A stretch of 64,000 nt of DNA from Phaeobacter gallaeciensis DSM 26640 (GCF_000511385.1 NC_023137.1:1867001-1931000), one strand, 5' to 3'. Counted from the first letter of the stretch, positions 28,096 through 39,635 are shown. Numbers and translations are program-made. Notes: generated from the sequence alone by a model not told the origin.

Positions 28096-29163
28096 TCAGG
28101 CCTCCAAGATGTCGTCGTCCGCGCCTTCGGGTCGGTCAAACTCAAGCCCATGAGCCGCGCGGATCTTATCTTCGATATCATAGGCGATATGGGCGTTTTC
28201 GCGCAGATAGGTCTTGGCGTTTTCACGCCCCTGCCCGATACGCTCATCCCCGTAGGAGAACCAGGCCCCGGATTTTGCAACGACACCCGCCGCTACACCG
28301 AGATCCAGAAGCTCACCCATCTTGGAGATGCCTTCACCATACATAATGTCGAACTCCACCTGTTTGAACGGTGGGGCCACCTTGTTCTTGACGACCTTCA
28401 CGCGGGTAGCGTTGCCGACAACCTCATCCCGATCCTTGATCGCGCCGATGCGGCGAATGTCCAAACGCACGGAAGAATAGAATTTCAACGCGTTACCGCC
28501 GGTGGTGGTTTCGGGCGAGCCGAACATGACGCCGATCTTCATCCGGATCTGGTTGATGAAAATCACCATGCAGTTGGAACGGCTGATGGAGCCGGTCAGT
28601 TTGCGCATGGCCTGGCTCATCAGACGCGCCTGCACACCAACATTGCTGTCGCCCATGTCGCCTTCCAGCTCCGACTTTGGAGTGAGGGCCGCAACAGAGT
28701 CCACGATCACCATGTTCACTGCGCCGGAGCGCACCAGCGTATCGGTGATTTCCAACGCTTGCTCACCGGTATCGGGCTGCGAAATCAGCAACTCGTCCAG
28801 ATCGACACCCAGCTTGGCCGCATACTGCGGGTCCAGCGCATGTTCCGCATCCACAAAGGCGCAAACGCCGCCTTTTTTCTGCTGCTCCGCAATACAATGC
28901 AGCGTCAGCGTGGTCTTACCCGAGCTTTCCGGCCCGTAGATTTCAACGATACGCCCCATCGGCAGGCCACCAATACCAAGTGCGATGTCTAGCCCCAGTG
29001 ACCCGGTCGAGGAGGCCTCGATCTCGTTCAGGGGGTTGCCATCGCCCAGTTTCATAATGGAGCCCTTGCCGAACTGCCGTTCGATCTGCGCCAGAGCGCT
29101 ATCCAGCGCTTTTTGTTTGTCGCCGCTCTTCTTATTGTCTTTCATGGTCAAAAGATCCGCCAT
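28096..29163 (-). CDS. recA: Recombinase RecA
   Basis: The 355-aa protein begins [14 protein letters not shown]. It has the RecA core with Walker [25 protein letters not shown], the L1/L2 DNA loops ([25 protein letters not shown]) and an acidic C-terminal tail ([10 protein letters not shown]). It drives homologous recombination and LexA self-cleavage. The 40 extra in-frame codons upstream were rejected because they cover the promoter and LexA box. A GTTC-N7-GTTC operator lies about 57 bp before the start. Confidence 0.98.
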   Translation of the reverse strand: MADLLTMKDNKKSGDKQKALDSALAQIERQFGKGSIMKLGDGNPLNEIEASSTGSLGLDIALGIGGLPMGRIVEIYGPESSGKTTLTLHCIAEQQKKGGVCAFVDAEHALDPQYAAKLGVDLDELLISQPDTGEQALEITDTLVRSGAVNMVIVDSVAALTPKSELEGDMGDSNVGVQARLMSQAMRKLTGSISRSNCMVIFINQIRMKIGVMFGSPETTTGGNALKFYSSVRLDIRRIGAIKDRDEVVGNATRVKVVKNKVAPPFKQVEFDIMYGEGISKMGELLDLGVAAGVVAKSGAWFSYGDERIGQGRENAKTYLRENAHIAYDIEDKIRAAHGLEFDRPEGADDDILEA

Positions 29164-29219
29164 AGTCCCTTGTCCCTTTCTATGTGTCACACCCGCGAGC
29201 GGGCGGCAATCACTGCTTT

Positions 29220-29234
29220 GTTCGCCTCTTGTTC
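29220..29234. promoter_or_regulatory. LexA (SOS) box of recA
   Basis: GTTCGCCTCTTGTTC matches exactly the alphaproteobacterial LexA operator GTTC-N7-GTTC. It lies about 57 bp upstream of the recA ATG, so recA should be SOS-inducible. Confidence 0.9.
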
Positions 29235-29367
29235 TATATGAGATCAAAAAGAGAACATTGCAATGAAAATCTGACTTGGCCACTCCTGCCCTGATCTGGT
29301 GGCCAAGAGGGTTAAGAGAGTGTTATCCAAGAAAGACCCTTCGTCTTAGTCGCGGATTTTTCACGCT

Positions 29368-29961
29368 ATGCTGATCTTTTTCAAGGAACGACTGGCACTG
29401 CTGAGCGTGCCCAAAACCGGCACCACAGCCTATCAGGCGGCACTCAGTGCCCGCGCCGATATGGTCTTTGCCAACCCGCCACAGCTGAAACATGCCCCTG
29501 TCTATCGCTATAACCGCTGGATTCGGCCCATGCTGGCGAAGGTCTGCGATGCCGAGATGGAACTGGTCGCGGTTATGCGCGAACCGGTCAGTTGGCTGGG
29601 CAGCTGGTATCGGTTTCGTCAGCGCGATGATCTGCGCGGACATGCCAACAGTACGTTAGGGATCAGCTTTGACGACTTTTTGCGGGATGCCTGCAAAGGG
29701 AAACCGCCGCTCCATGCCAATGTTGGCAGTCAGGTCAAATTTCTGGAACCCCAACCCAATGGCTGCGCCGTCAGTCATTTATTCCGCTATGAGGATCCAG
29801 ATGCGCTTCACGGGTTCCTTCAGGAGCGGCTCCAGACTGCCATCGACCTGCCCCGCCTCAACGTCAGCCCACAGGCTGACCTTACTCCCAGCAGCGCTGC
29901 GCTGGAGGTTGTCAGACGCAAGCGGGCGGATGAGTTCACACTTTATGCCAGTCTGAGCTGA
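29368..29961 (+). CDS. Sulfotransferase-like P-loop protein
   Basis: The 197-aa protein begins MLIFFKERLALLSVPKTGTTAYQ. SVPKTGTT is a PAPS-type 5'-phosphosulfate loop, and VMREPVSWLGSWYRFRQRD resembles the 3'-phosphate binding segment of sulfotransferases. Relatives in Rhodobacterales are often labelled gamma-glutamyl kinase, which this sequence does not support, since it shares nothing with the ProB in this window. The substrate is unknown. It is divergent from recA and convergent with cckA. Confidence 0.7.
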   Translation: MLIFFKERLALLSVPKTGTTAYQAALSARADMVFANPPQLKHAPVYRYNRWIRPMLAKVCDAEMELVAVMREPVSWLGSWYRFRQRDDLRGHANSTLGISFDDFLRDACKGKPPLHANVGSQVKFLEPQPNGCAVSHLFRYEDPDALHGFLQERLQTAIDLPRLNVSPQADLTPSSAALEVVRRKRADEFTLYASLS

Positions 29962-30024
29962 CGCCTGCAGGGTCGCTATCCACCCGGACCGTAGGCGCAA
30001 CCGTCCCGAGGATCCTGCTGCCTG

Positions 30025-32340
30025 TTAGTGCAGCTGCTCGTGAACCGTCTCTGTCAGTTGGTTAAGCGAGAAAGGTTTCGGCAGGAACACCGAATTCGGA
30101 ACCGATGGTTCAGCCTCGCCAAAGGCGCCCTCGGCATAGCCAGAGACGAATACCACGCGCGTATCTGGACGCGTCTTCAACGCCTCACGTACCCAACTCG
30201 GCCCATCCATGCCGGGCATCACCACATCAGTGACGAAAACATCAACTGTCAGACCAGGATCTTCGAGCGTGCGCAGCGCATCCTCGGCAGATTCCGCCTC
30301 AAGCACCGTATACCCACGCATCCGCAACGCCCGCGACGCAAAGGCCCGTACCGGCGCTTCGTCCTCTACCAGCAGGACAACCCCTTCACCATGCTGAGCG
30401 GCAACCGGCTTTGCGGCTGCATCGACGGTGATCGCAGCAGCAGCCTCTGCCTCCACCTGAGTGTTCACCGGGAAGAACAGGGTGAACTGAGTGCCTTGAT
30501 CCTTGATCGAGTCGACAAAGATATAGCCGCCCGTCTGCTTGATTATGCCATAGGCCGTTGAAAGGCCAAGGCCGGTGCCCTCTCCGGTGCGTTTTGTGGT
30601 GTAGAAAGGTTCAAACACCTTCTGCAGCTTATCTGGAGATATCCCGACACCTTCATCGGAAACCTTGACGGTGACCCAGTCACCAGCAGGTACAACCGCG
30701 CGATTGCGTTCCAGCGGTTGATCCAGCACCACGGCCTCGGTCTCGATGCGGATCTCTCCGCCCTGCGGCATCGCATCGCGCGCATTCACCACCAGATTCA
30801 TCAACACCTGTTCCAGCTGACGTTTGTCTGCCCGGATTGACCGCATCACCGGATCATGGCTCAGCGTCAGCGTTACTTTCTCCCCGACCAGTCGGTTCAA
30901 CAAATGGGTGAGGTCAGACAGGGTGTCGCGCACATCCAGAACTTCAGGCTGCAAAGTCTGCTTGCGCGAGAATGCCAGCAGCTGACTGACAAGAGCCGCC
31001 GCGCGGTTGGCGTTCTCATGGATCTGGATCAGATCGCCGAAGTCCTGATCGCCCTGGTCATGGCGCAACAACAGCAGATCGCAATGCCCGGAAATGGCCG
31101 TTAGCAGGTTGTTGAAATCATGCGCCACACCGCCCGCCAGCTGACCAATCGCCTGCATCTTCTGGCTCTGCACAAATTGTGCCTCAAGCGTCTTCAGCTC
31201 GGTGGCATCGTTCAGCACCGCGATGAGGACGGTTTCGCCCTCCTCAATAACCCGGGTCAGGGTGACCTGCACAAACACTTCCTTGTCACGACGCGTCAGG
31301 CGCAGGAACTCGGATTTATGCGAGGCCTGCCCGTCAACGGTGTCGCGCAGCCAGTCCGACATCGGTCGACCAAGACCATCCATCAACTGGCCGATATTGA
31401 GGTTGCCGCAGGAACTGATGCCAAGCAGGTGCATCCCCAGCTTGTTGGCCGAGATCAGCGCCCCTTTCGGATCAACCTTAACAAACGGCACCGGCAGACT
31501 TTCAAGTGAAGCCTGTCCAACTGAGGTTTCATTGTCATCTAGCTGCAGAAAATACAGCTCGCTCCGACCCTGACTGCGGTTCTTCTCGCAGACCAGAACC
31601 TCAACCAGCCCGTCCTTGGTGCTCATGGTGTTGATCTGCCCCGAGAGCACCGGCAATGACGTAAAGAGGCGGTCGGTGGACTTCACCCGTTCGCCAATCA
31701 ACCCGCGGGCCGCCTCGTTCATGAACAGGACTGCCCCGGTGCGCCCCACCGTCAGCATCGGAATTGGGACTGCATCGGCGCCACGGCTGCTGGTGGGGCG
31801 ATCCGTGACCTCCTCCACCCGCCACAGAAAGCTACCGCCCTGCATCTGATGCACTGCCAGTCGCACATGGCCACGACGGGTCACGATATCTTCACGCGCA
31901 GCACCGTCGACACGGGCGCGGCTTTGCAGGCGGAACAGAACAGCCGAAGGGTTGGCGAGGATGGATCGCAACGTGCCCGCAAGTGTCTCGGTATCGGCAT
32001 CCGCAAATCGTTTCAGCGCCGCCCCGTTAGAGGCGTGGATCATCCCGTCATCATCGCAGACGAATGTCGCGGTCGCATCCTTGTCGATGAAGCCACTGAG
32101 CAGGTCCGCCGCCATTGACCGGGCCCGTAGTCGGGTACGCGCCTGCACCAACATCATCAACGCCACGGCAACCAGTGTCAGGCCGACAGCCACCAGCCCG
32201 CGTGTGATCCACTCTGGTGTCTGGAACAGCCACGGCGCAGTGATCACCATGGCCGACAAAAGCAAAACCGCCGCCAGGCGAGCATGTTCCGGCGTGTAGA
32301 CACGCAACTGAGGAACGGGTGAAGCATGGCGACCGTTCAT
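30025..32340 (-). CDS. cckA: Hybrid histidine kinase CckA
   Basis: The 771-aa protein has two membrane spans (about residues 21-39 and 46-66), tandem PAS-like domains to about residue 380, and the kinase H-box LAGGVAHDFNNLLTAISGH with His407. Next come an N-box NLVVNARDAM near 515, G-boxes (TGEGTGLGLS near 588) and a C-terminal receiver domain (LLVEDEAPVR; phosphoacceptor Asp705 in FVTDVVMPGMDG). This is the full CckA layout. CckA autophosphorylates and feeds ChpT, then CtrA and CpdR. A ChpT gene is also in this window. Confidence 0.93.
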   Translation of the reverse strand: MNGRHASPVPQLRVYTPEHARLAAVLLLSAMVITAPWLFQTPEWITRGLVAVGLTLVAVALMMLVQARTRLRARSMAADLLSGFIDKDATATFVCDDDGMIHASNGAALKRFADADTETLAGTLRSILANPSAVLFRLQSRARVDGAAREDIVTRRGHVRLAVHQMQGGSFLWRVEEVTDRPTSSRGADAVPIPMLTVGRTGAVLFMNEAARGLIGERVKSTDRLFTSLPVLSGQINTMSTKDGLVEVLVCEKNRSQGRSELYFLQLDDNETSVGQASLESLPVPFVKVDPKGALISANKLGMHLLGISSCGNLNIGQLMDGLGRPMSDWLRDTVDGQASHKSEFLRLTRRDKEVFVQVTLTRVIEEGETVLIAVLNDATELKTLEAQFVQSQKMQAIGQLAGGVAHDFNNLLTAISGHCDLLLLRHDQGDQDFGDLIQIHENANRAAALVSQLLAFSRKQTLQPEVLDVRDTLSDLTHLLNRLVGEKVTLTLSHDPVMRSIRADKRQLEQVLMNLVVNARDAMPQGGEIRIETEAVVLDQPLERNRAVVPAGDWVTVKVSDEGVGISPDKLQKVFEPFYTTKRTGEGTGLGLSTAYGIIKQTGGYIFVDSIKDQGTQFTLFFPVNTQVEAEAAAAITVDAAAKPVAAQHGEGVVLLVEDEAPVRAFASRALRMRGYTVLEAESAEDALRTLEDPGLTVDVFVTDVVMPGMDGPSWVREALKTRPDTRVVFVSGYAEGAFGEAEPSVPNSVFLPKPFSLNQLTETVHEQLH

Positions 32341-32433
32341 TGCGGCTCCCTCGATGAATTAATACGCTTATATCGAGACGAATTAGGTTAAAACTGCGTT
32401 AAGACTGCAGGATCCGAATTGCCTTAAAGTCAA

Positions 32434-33645
32434 TCAATCGTCGCCGAAACGGGACAGAACAGCAACATAGAAACCATCGGTTCCATCCTGGACCTGCCAG
32501 CCGTGATCCTGTTGCAACTGCCACTCCGGGTTCGCAGCGAGGAATGCCGCCACCTGATCACCATTTTCTACATTCAGCATCGAGCAAGTCGCATAGGCCA
32601 GCGTTCCACCGGGTCCCACCAACTGACTGGCGTCCTGCAGGATCTGCGCCTGTGTCTGGCACAACTCATCCAACCGCGCCTGCGTCAGGCGCCATTTGCC
32701 TTCGGGCGCACGTCGCCAGGAACCAGAGCCGGAACAGGGCGCGTCGCATAGAACCAGATCAAAGGGTGCCTTGGCAGCGACATCATCGGGGGCCAGCACT
32801 GTGATGGCAGCCCCTGCCCGATCTGCGCGTGTGGGCAGGTCTTTCATCCTTTGCGGCGCGATATCATGGGCGAAAACTGCAAGCTTGGCGCGCGCCGCAA
32901 TGGCGAGGCTCTTGCCACCGCCACCGGCACAGTAATCAAGCACCCGCTGGCCATCAGCCAAGGGCAGCGCCTCGATCACCGCCTGACTGGCAGCGTCCTG
33001 CAATTCGACCAATCCCGTCAGATAGGCCGAGCTGTTGCGTATCTTACGCGCCCCTTCCGTCACCGACAAAGCCGTGTCTGCTGCGGGGTGCGTCTCGGCA
33101 AGGATCCCCTCCTCCGCCAGCGCCGCGATTGCAGTATCGCGGTCTGCTGCGCTGCGGTTCACTCTTAGATGCACCGGTGCGCGTTGCTGCAACGCGCGTG
33201 CTGCCACCTCTGCGGCCTCGCCAAGGCTGGCCGCAAACGCAGGCCAGAGCCAGTCCGGCATATCAACGGATTCGGCTTGTGCCATCTCCGGACGGGTTGT
33301 CAGCAGCTCCTGCTCCGCAGTCTCAAGCGGTTTCGGCGCATGCCCTACGCCGGTAAAGATATCAGCCGGATCAATATCTTCCGCCCGCAACGCCCCCAAC
33401 GTCAACTGCCGACCCGTTGTATTGGCATCAGTGACCTTGTTGTCGCCACCACCGCCACCAAGAGCCGCAAAGGACCGCAGACACCGCAAAGCGTCAAAGA
33501 CGTGATCCCGCACCGCGGCCCGATCCTTGGACCCGGCAAAGCGGCTGCGCCGTGCCCAGGCTGTCAGCTCCTTTTCCGCAGGCTGCCCGGTCAGGATCTG
33601 ATCCAGGATTTCGATAGCGGCCTGACGCCGGGCAGCCGGGGTCAT
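32434..33645 (-). CDS. RsmB/NOP-family rRNA cytosine-C5 methyltransferase
   Basis: The 403-aa protein has a short NusB-like N-terminal part and a class I SAM methyltransferase domain. Motif I is VLDYCAGGGGKSLA, motif IV is LCDAPCSGSGSWRRAPEG with a conserved Pro-Cys, and motif VI YATCSMLNVENG carries the catalytic Thr-Cys. The two cysteines are the m5C-enzyme signature. The likely target is 16S rRNA C967 (RsmB), but related paralogues exist. It follows guaB on the same strand by 50 bp. Confidence 0.85.
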   Translation of the reverse strand: MTPAARRQAAIEILDQILTGQPAEKELTAWARRSRFAGSKDRAAVRDHVFDALRCLRSFAALGGGGGDNKVTDANTTGRQLTLGALRAEDIDPADIFTGVGHAPKPLETAEQELLTTRPEMAQAESVDMPDWLWPAFAASLGEAAEVAARALQQRAPVHLRVNRSAADRDTAIAALAEEGILAETHPAADTALSVTEGARKIRNSSAYLTGLVELQDAASQAVIEALPLADGQRVLDYCAGGGGKSLAIAARAKLAVFAHDIAPQRMKDLPTRADRAGAAITVLAPDDVAAKAPFDLVLCDAPCSGSGSWRRAPEGKWRLTQARLDELCQTQAQILQDASQLVGPGGTLAYATCSMLNVENGDQVAAFLAANPEWQLQQDHGWQVQDGTDGFYVAVLSRFGDD

Positions 33646-33695
33646 ACCCCGGCCTCATGGTGATGCGTCACAGTCATCCGGCAGCGCTCCTGTCT

Positions 33696-35147
<1,452 letters not shown>

Positions 35148-35407
35148 TCATCCCCATGCATAACCCCGTTTGGCGATGACCCTATGGCACAGAAGCCGAA
35201 GGGGGAAAAGAGGTGGCGCCGGAAAAACGGGAGAATTGCGACGGTTTCTCAACCGGTGATGTGATGCGCGCGTCCCCGCCTGCGACACTGGCTATGGACA
35301 CCACTGCTGACAGCCCGCCCAGCAACACCGAGCTGATCTGCATCAAGGCAGGCCGCCAAGCATTCCGCCACCAAGAGACCGCGAACAGATCAGACAGGAG
35401 TCACACC

Positions 35408-36583
35408 ATGATCCGCCCCCTTAGCGATATTGTCGTCCTCGACCTCACCCATGTGCTGGCAGGGCCTTATGCCTCCATGACGTTGCGCGATCTTGGCGCG
35501 CGGGTGATCAAGGTCGAACGACCGGGTCTCGGTGATGACACCCGTGCCTTCCCACCCTTCAAAGACGGCGATAGCGCCTATTTCGCCACCATCAACCATG
35601 GGAAGGAAAGCATCACACTGGATCTGCGCGCCGAAGAGGATCGCGCCATCTTCGAACAGCTGCTGACGCAGGCCGACGTCATCCTTGAGAATTTTCGCCC
35701 CGGCGTGATGGAGCGGCTGGGTTACGGCTGGGAAGCGCTGCACGCACGCTTTCCCAAACTGGTCTACGGCGCGGTCTCAGGCTTTGGTCACACCGGACCC
35801 GACCGGTTGCGCCCTGCTTATGACATGGTGGTGCAGGCCCGTGGCGGGGTGATGTCGATTACGGGAGAACGCGACCGCGAACCGGTGCGCGTCGGCGCCT
35901 CGATCGGTGATATCGCCGCGGGCATGTTTCTCTGTCAGGGCGTTTTGGCGGCGCTCTATGCTGTGCAAGGTGGCGCGCCGGGTCAAAAGGTGGATATCGC
36001 CATGCTCGACAGCCAATTGGCGCTGTTGGAGCACGCGGTGGCGATCACCTCGGTAACGGGCGAACCCCCGCGCCCGTCAGGGGCGCGCCACCCGTCGATC
36101 ACCCCGTTTGAGACGTTCCACGCCAGCGACGGATTGTTTGTGATCGCGGCCGGTAATGACGCGCTGTTTACGACGCTGTGTACCGCGCTGGACCTGCCGC
36201 TGGCCACAGATGCGCGCTTTGCCAGCAATCAGGCCCGCTGCGAAAACGCTCGCCTTCTAAAACGGTTGATTGAGGCTGTGACGCTGGACAAACCCGCATC
36301 CTATTGGATCGACCGGCTGCAGCGCGCCGGTGTGCCGACCGGTTCGATCCAGTCTGTCGCCGAGGTGATGCAAGATCCCCAGATCCTCGCCCGCAACATG
36401 CTGGTGGATGTCTGTGACCAAGACGGCGCGCCACGGTTCAAGGCGGCAGGCAATCCTGTCAAACTCTCCGCGCTGCCTGACGAGACAACGCGGCCGCCTG
36501 CGCCGATGCTCGACGAACACCGCGCTCAAATCCTCCTATGGCTGGGCGAAATAGCGTCAGGATCACCAGACAATGACACTTGA
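35408..36583 (+). CDS. CaiB/BaiF family (type III) CoA transferase
   Basis: The 391-aa protein begins MIRPLSDIVVLDLTHVLAGPYASM after an AGGAG site; 65 in-frame upstream codons lack similarity. It has the family blocks GARVIKVERPGLGDDTR and FRPGVMERLGYGW, and the catalytic Asp in VDIAMLDSQLALL. Type III CoA transferases move CoA between carboxylic acids; substrates range from carnitine to formyl and succinyl donors. The substrate here is unknown. It is followed by the ASKHA gene about 160 bp downstream on the same strand, so they may share a pathway. Confidence 0.88.
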   Translation: MIRPLSDIVVLDLTHVLAGPYASMTLRDLGARVIKVERPGLGDDTRAFPPFKDGDSAYFATINHGKESITLDLRAEEDRAIFEQLLTQADVILENFRPGVMERLGYGWEALHARFPKLVYGAVSGFGHTGPDRLRPAYDMVVQARGGVMSITGERDREPVRVGASIGDIAAGMFLCQGVLAALYAVQGGAPGQKVDIAMLDSQLALLEHAVAITSVTGEPPRPSGARHPSITPFETFHASDGLFVIAAGNDALFTTLCTALDLPLATDARFASNQARCENARLLKRLIEAVTLDKPASYWIDRLQRAGVPTGSIQSVAEVMQDPQILARNMLVDVCDQDGAPRFKAAGNPVKLSALPDETTRPPAPMLDEHRAQILLWLGEIASGSPDNDT

Positions 36584-36744
36584 GACGGGCCAAATTTCAT
36601 CACCGAACCATCACCCGAAGCAGTCTTTTTCTAAAACCGCGCAGAAATGACGCCACGAGACCGCAAAATGACGCGCGCCGCCTTTCCTTGCGCCCAAAAC
36701 GCCATATGCTCCGCCCAAACCGCGCAAGCAAGATAGGTACAGGA

Positions 36745-38841
36745 ATGGCAAACGATCCCGTCACTGAGATCCCCAGCGAGACCGCGACTGAGTCCACATC
36801 CCATCCGCTGGTGGTGTTTACCCCGTCGGGCAAGCGTGGCCGGTTTCCGGTCGGCACACCGGTACTAACTGCGGCACGCCAGCTGGGGGTCGATCTGGAT
36901 TCCGTCTGCGGCGGGCGTGGCATCTGTTCGAAATGTCAGATCACACCATCCTATGGTGAGTTCTCCAAACATGGCGTAACCGTCGCTGATGACGCCCTGA
37001 CCGAGTGGAACAAAGTCGAACAGCGCTACAAGGACAAGCGCGGCCTGATCGACGGACGGCGCCTGGGCTGTCAGGCGCAGGTGCAGGGCGATGTGGTGAT
37101 CGACGTGCCACCGGAAAGCCAGGTTCATCGCCAGGTGGTCCGCAAACGCGCCGAGGCGCGCGACATCACCATGAACCCCTCCACCCGCCTTTATTATGTC
37201 GAGGTGGAAGAACCCGACATGCACAAACCCACAGGCGATTTGGAGCGGCTGATCGAGGCGCTGGATGCGCAGTGGGACCTGAAAGATGTCAAAACCGATT
37301 TGCACATCCTGAGCGTGCTTCAACCGGCCCTGCGCAAGGGCGGCTGGAAAGTCACCGTGGCCGTGCATCTGGGCGATGAAAACCATCCGCCCAAGATCAT
37401 GCACATCTGGCCCGGTTTCTACGAAGGCTCGATCTACGGCCTCGCAGTTGACCTCGGCTCCACCACCATCGCCGCGCATCTCTGCGACCTGAAAACCGGC
37501 GAGGTTGTGGCCTCCTCTGGCATCATGAACCCGCAGATCCGCTTTGGCGAAGATCTGATGAGCCGGGTGTCCTATTCGATGATGAACAAGGGCGGCGATC
37601 AGGAGATGACCCGCGCTGTGCGCGAAGGCATGAATGCGCTGTTCACCCAAATTGCGACAGAAGCAGAAATCGACAAGGCGCTGATCGTGGACGCGGTGTT
37701 CGTCTGCAACCCGGTGATGCACCACCTGTTCCTTGGCATTGATCCGTTTGAACTGGGTCAGGCGCCCTTCGCGCTGGCGACCTCCAACGCACTGGCATTG
37801 CGCGCCGTAGAGCTGGACCTCAATATTCACCCGGCCGCCCGTGTCTACCTGCTGCCCTGCATTGCCGGCCATGTCGGTGCCGATGCCGCCGCAGTGGCAC
37901 TGTCGGAAGCACCCGACAAATCCGAGGATCTGGTGCTGGTCGTGGATGTGGGCACCAATGCGGAAATCCTGCTGGGCAACAAAGAAAAGGTGCTGGCCTG
38001 TTCCTCCCCCACCGGCCCAGCGTTTGAGGGCGCGCAGATCTCCAGCGGTCAACGGGCGGCCCCCGGTGCCATTGAACGGGTTGAGATCAACCCGGAGACC
38101 AAGGAACCGCGCTTTCGGGTGATCGGCTCCGACGTTTGGTCGGATGAAGAAGGTTTTGCCGCCGCAGTCGCCACCACGGGCATCACCGGTATCTGCGGTT
38201 CCGGCATTATCGAGGCGATTGCCGAGATGCGGCTTGCTGGTGTGCTGGATGCCTCCGGGCTGATTGGCTCAGCCGAACAGACCGGCAGTGCACGTTGCAT
38301 CCAGGACGGGCGCACCAATGCCTATCTTCTGTGGAATGGTTCTGCCGAGGGCGGCCCGACCATCACCGTGACCAACCCCGATATCCGCGCGATCCAGATG
38401 GCAAAGGCAGCCCTTTATTCTGGGGCGCGCCTCCTGATGGACAAATTTGGCATCGACACCGTCGATCGTGTGGTGCTCGCCGGCGCCTTTGGTGCGCATA
38501 TCTCCGCGAAACACGCGATGGTCCTTGGGATGATCCCGGATTGTCCGCTCGACAAGGTGACCAGCGCGGGCAATGCCGCAGGCACCGGTGCCCGTATTGC
38601 GCTGCTCAACACAAAGGCCCGCACCGAGATTGAAGCCACCGTGCAGCAAATTGAGAAGATCGAAACCGCAGTGGAATCACGGTTTCAGGAGCATTTCGTC
38701 AATGCCTCTGCCATCCCGAACTCCGCCGAACCCTTCCCGATCCTCAACAGCATCGTCACCCTGCCGGAGGCGAATTTCAACACAGGAGGCGGCGACGGCA
38801 ATGAAGAGGGAGGACGCCGTCGGCGGCGGCGGCGCGGATAA
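36745..38841 (+). CDS. ASKHA-domain protein with N-terminal [2Fe-2S] ferredoxin domain (corrinoid activator type)
   Basis: The 698-aa protein from MANDPVTEIPSE has a plant-type ferredoxin domain at about residues 20-110 with CGGRGICSKC and a further Cys in RLGCQA as cluster ligands. A linker domain follows, then the DUF4445/ASKHA ATPase core (GLAVDLGSTTIAAH near residue 235, VVDVGTNAEILLG near 410 and VVLAGAFGAHIS). This matches the RACo/RamA activators that reduce Co(II) corrinoid in methyl-transfer systems. No corrinoid protein or methyltransferase gene is adjacent. The protein ends in an arginine run (GGRRRRRRRG) coded by CGG-type repeats, which is unusual. Confidence 0.85.
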   Translation: MANDPVTEIPSETATESTSHPLVVFTPSGKRGRFPVGTPVLTAARQLGVDLDSVCGGRGICSKCQITPSYGEFSKHGVTVADDALTEWNKVEQRYKDKRGLIDGRRLGCQAQVQGDVVIDVPPESQVHRQVVRKRAEARDITMNPSTRLYYVEVEEPDMHKPTGDLERLIEALDAQWDLKDVKTDLHILSVLQPALRKGGWKVTVAVHLGDENHPPKIMHIWPGFYEGSIYGLAVDLGSTTIAAHLCDLKTGEVVASSGIMNPQIRFGEDLMSRVSYSMMNKGGDQEMTRAVREGMNALFTQIATEAEIDKALIVDAVFVCNPVMHHLFLGIDPFELGQAPFALATSNALALRAVELDLNIHPAARVYLLPCIAGHVGADAAAVALSEAPDKSEDLVLVVDVGTNAEILLGNKEKVLACSSPTGPAFEGAQISSGQRAAPGAIERVEINPETKEPRFRVIGSDVWSDEEGFAAAVATTGITGICGSGIIEAIAEMRLAGVLDASGLIGSAEQTGSARCIQDGRTNAYLLWNGSAEGGPTITVTNPDIRAIQMAKAALYSGARLLMDKFGIDTVDRVVLAGAFGAHISAKHAMVLGMIPDCPLDKVTSAGNAAGTGARIALLNTKARTEIEATVQQIEKIETAVESRFQEHFVNASAIPNSAEPFPILNSIVTLPEANFNTGGGDGNEEGGRRRRRRRG

Positions 38842-38916
38842 GGCATTTTTGCCGTTAGCGGGGGTGGTTGGGCGCTTGACCCTCCCCCTCGAAACCGGTA
38901 ATCACCCCCTATTGGC

Positions 38917-38990
38917 GCGGGTATGGTGAAAAGGTATCACGGCAGCTTCCCAAGCTTTAGTTACGAGTTCGATTCTCGTTACCCGCTCCA
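38917..38990 (+). tRNA. tRNA-Gly(CCC)
   Basis: A 74-nt tRNA with acceptor GCGGGTA pairing TACCCGC, encoded CCA, and T arm ACGAG-TTCGATT-CTCGT. The anticodon loop is TTCCCAA with CCC. The anticodon stem GCAGC/GCTTT has one C-T mismatch and a terminal G-T pair, weaker than usual, so function may be somewhat impaired or depend on context. Confidence 0.85.
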
Positions 38991-39137
38991 AAATTCCCAA
39001 CATTAAAATAACACCGAAATTCATTGAATTTACTGTGTTATTACGCATTCACCTTACGTTGCGAATGCGCCTTGTGAGATATCTTGTTGCGGCGTCCTGA
39101 CTTGCACCTTGCCGTTAAGTTCTCTACCGACTGCTTT

Positions 39138-39614
39138 ATGGATCTGATCTTTCACACCCCGCTCAGCCCGGATGCCCAACGCCGTCACGGGCTGGAGGTA
39201 CCGCAACCGCTGGCGATGGCAGATCGGGTGCGGTTTTCCGAGCTGGACATTCTTCACCACGTCAACAACAAAGCCTATCTGAGCTGGTTCGAAACCCTGC
39301 GCGTGGCCTACTACGACCGTGTTTTCGCCCCTCATTTCAAAGGCCTGTGCGCACCGCGCAACGTACTGCGAAACGCCAATGTACATTACATGAAAGAGAT
39401 GGTTCTGGATGAGGACTATATCACCACCGCCCGTGTGGTGTCCTTCCGCCGGACCTCATATGTGATGGAACAACAGATCTGGTCCGGTGACCTGCGCGCG
39501 ACAATGACTGGCGTCATGGTGTTGCGCACACCGGACGGCCAGTCAGGCTACCCGCTGCCGGACAGTCTGCGCGCCACCCTGATCGAACAGGATGGCGCGG
39601 TTGCAGAAGGCTAA
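39138..39614 (+). CDS. Acyl-CoA thioesterase, 4HBT hotdog fold
   Basis: The 158-aa protein has the 4-hydroxybenzoyl-CoA thioesterase pattern: VRFSELDILHHVNNKAYLSWFE, with the active-site Asp in place and the following YYDRVF segment. It should hydrolyse acyl-CoA thioesters, possibly aryl or short chain. The ATG at 39138 was chosen over an 18-codon-longer non-ATG frame. Convergent with pgl, 21 bp apart. Confidence 0.85.
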   Translation: MDLIFHTPLSPDAQRRHGLEVPQPLAMADRVRFSELDILHHVNNKAYLSWFETLRVAYYDRVFAPHFKGLCAPRNVLRNANVHYMKEMVLDEDYITTARVVSFRRTSYVMEQQIWSGDLRATMTGVMVLRTPDGQSGYPLPDSLRATLIEQDGAVAEG

Positions 39615-39635
39615 CAAAAGCCCCAATCACATCAT

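Noticed and set aside
36865..38052. 395-aa minus-strand frame
   Set aside because: Antisense shadow of the ASKHA gene.
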